A DNA stretch of 64,000 nt from Microgenomates group bacterium GW2011_GWC1_46_15 (GTDB lineage: Bacteria > Patescibacteria > Microgenomatia > UBA1400 > UBA12028), in contig LCLX01000003.1 in the NCBI GenBank assembly GCA_001002285.1, forward strand, positions 1-64,000, given 5' to 3'. A program made the translations under genes and the position numbers. Positions 63,663-64,000 of this stretch are shown here, in pieces; positions within the stretch are counted from its first letter, which is position 1, and every line of letters begins with the position of its first letter. The notes under the pieces were generated by a model. It did not search any database and was not told the DNA's origin. It was given only the letters and a program-made list of their open reading frames with translations.

Positions 63663-63893
63663 TTAGGCGCTTCTTGAATCAGAATGTCTTTTCTTGCTTT
63701 CCTCAGTGTTTACGTATGCCGACACTCTTTGCCAAAGGTCGTAAAGCTGTGCGGGCTGATGATTTACCGCTGTATTCGCTTCTTGTCTCTTCGCCTCAAG
63801 CCAATCATGCAATTGAGGAAGAGTAAACTGTCTAAAGTCAATTCCTTCTTCAATAACGATAATTTTGCTACTATCGACCTTTTCTCCCGACAT
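63663..63893 (-). CDS. Hypothetical protein inside the rRNA spacer (76 aa)
   Basis: ORF between tRNA-Ala(TGC) and 23S, same strand. The composition is protein-like (MSGEKVDSSKIIVIEEGIDF, RQFTLPQLHDWLEAKRQEAN, QLYDLWQRVSAYVNTEESKK): a short strand, then amphipathic helices; soluble, no signal. AGGAAG about 9-14 nt before the ATG could be a ribosome-binding site. Family not recognised. A protein gene in the 16S-23S spacer is unusual, and the ORF may be chance. Confidence 0.45.
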   Translation of the reverse strand: MSGEKVDSSKIIVIEEGIDFRQFTLPQLHDWLEAKRQEANTAVNHQPAQLYDLWQRVSAYVNTEESKKRHSDSRSA

Positions 63894-63911
63894 ACGTTGT
63901 TAACTTCCTAG

Positions 63912-63984
63912 TGGACCCAAGCGGGCTCGAACCGCTCACCTCATCATTGCAAATGATGCGCTCTACCAGATGAGCTATGGGCCC
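63912..63984 (-). tRNA. tRNA-Ala (anticodon TGC)
   Basis: Minus strand: acceptor GGGCCCA/TGGGTCC (one G-T), D arm TAGCTCATCTGGTAGAGC, anticodon arm CATCA-TTTGCAA-TGATG, T arm GCGGTTCGAGCCCGC, discriminator A. Position upstream of 23S is the usual rRNA-operon location; 16S must lie beyond the window edge. Confidence 0.95.
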
Positions 63985-64000
63985 GGGTTCGCTGGCTCCT

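Noticed and set aside
63985..64000. 3' end of 16S rRNA
   Set aside because: The last 16 bases do not contain the conserved 16S 3' end (anti-Shine-Dalgarno CCTCC region); they are spacer upstream of tRNA-Ala.

Overview
The window looks like a chromosomal segment of a Candidate Phyla Radiation (Patescibacteria) bacterium, most likely a Parcubacteria-type lineage. This is inferred from four things: a 23S rRNA gene broken by several group I introns with LAGLIDADG ORFs; very large LamG/DUF2341 surface proteins; a ComEC/ComEA plus type IV pilin gene set next to core housekeeping genes; and compact gene packing. UGA is used as a stop throughout, so the recoded Gracilibacteria/Absconditabacteria code does not apply. 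The exact taxon cannot be read from the sequence.

Layout. 0-5 kb: a degenerate receiver-domain fragment, tRNA-Arg(CCT) and a 1526-residue secreted protein with six LamG-like units. 5-9.4 kb: tRNA-Pro(CGG), ndk, a pair of tiny membrane-protein genes, an M16 protease and an O-antigen-ligase-like protein. 9.4-16.7 kb (minus strand): comEA, comEC split into two cistrons, argS, and leuS. 16.9-24.2 kb (plus strand): a surface module containing two paralogous pairs, each a secreted protein plus a membrane-anchored Ig-like partner, followed by a large Ig/carboxypeptidase-regulatory-like membrane protein. 24.5-42.1 kb: a PaaX-like regulator and a 5377-residue giant protein. 42.1-47.2 kb: an AbiE-like regulator/nucleotidyltransferase pair, three tiny membrane proteins, a TPR protein and an O-antigen-ligase/TPR protein. 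47.2-57.1 kb (minus strand): three pilin-like genes, two tRNA-Ala genes, a RelE/RelB-like pair, obgE, an M23/LysM peptidase, rho, radA, a 53-residue protein and an S1-domain protein. 57.3-64 kb (minus strand): 5S rRNA, an intron-rich 23S rRNA, a small spacer ORF and tRNA-Ala(TGC).

How the parts fit. Pilins, ComEA and ComEC make a plausible DNA-uptake route. The LamG/DUF2341 proteins, the paired surface proteins, the giant protein and the two ligase-like proteins make up an elaborate cell envelope. The TPR protein at 44 kb and the giant protein share a C-terminal module of about 70 residues.

Most unusual observations: (1) the giant protein starts with two tyrosine-recombinase-type core-binding domains but has no catalytic domain, followed by one membrane span and about 5000 extracytoplasmic residues; (2) one of its LamG domains is interrupted in frame by two other complete LamG domains; (3) a G10 tract fills the -35/-10 spacer upstream of a surface-protein gene, which suggests phase variation; (4) a near-perfect CIRCE operator lies between the two comEC cistrons; (5) a ~36-40 bp element sits at a fixed distance from the -10 box of comEA and of two tiny-membrane-protein operons; (6) many genes have a -10 box only 6-9 nt before the ATG, suggesting leaderless mRNAs; (7) a four-copy intergenic repeat could form two alternative hairpins; (8) 23S rRNA has five group I introns at functional-centre sites. 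All homology statements come from reading motifs, not from searches.
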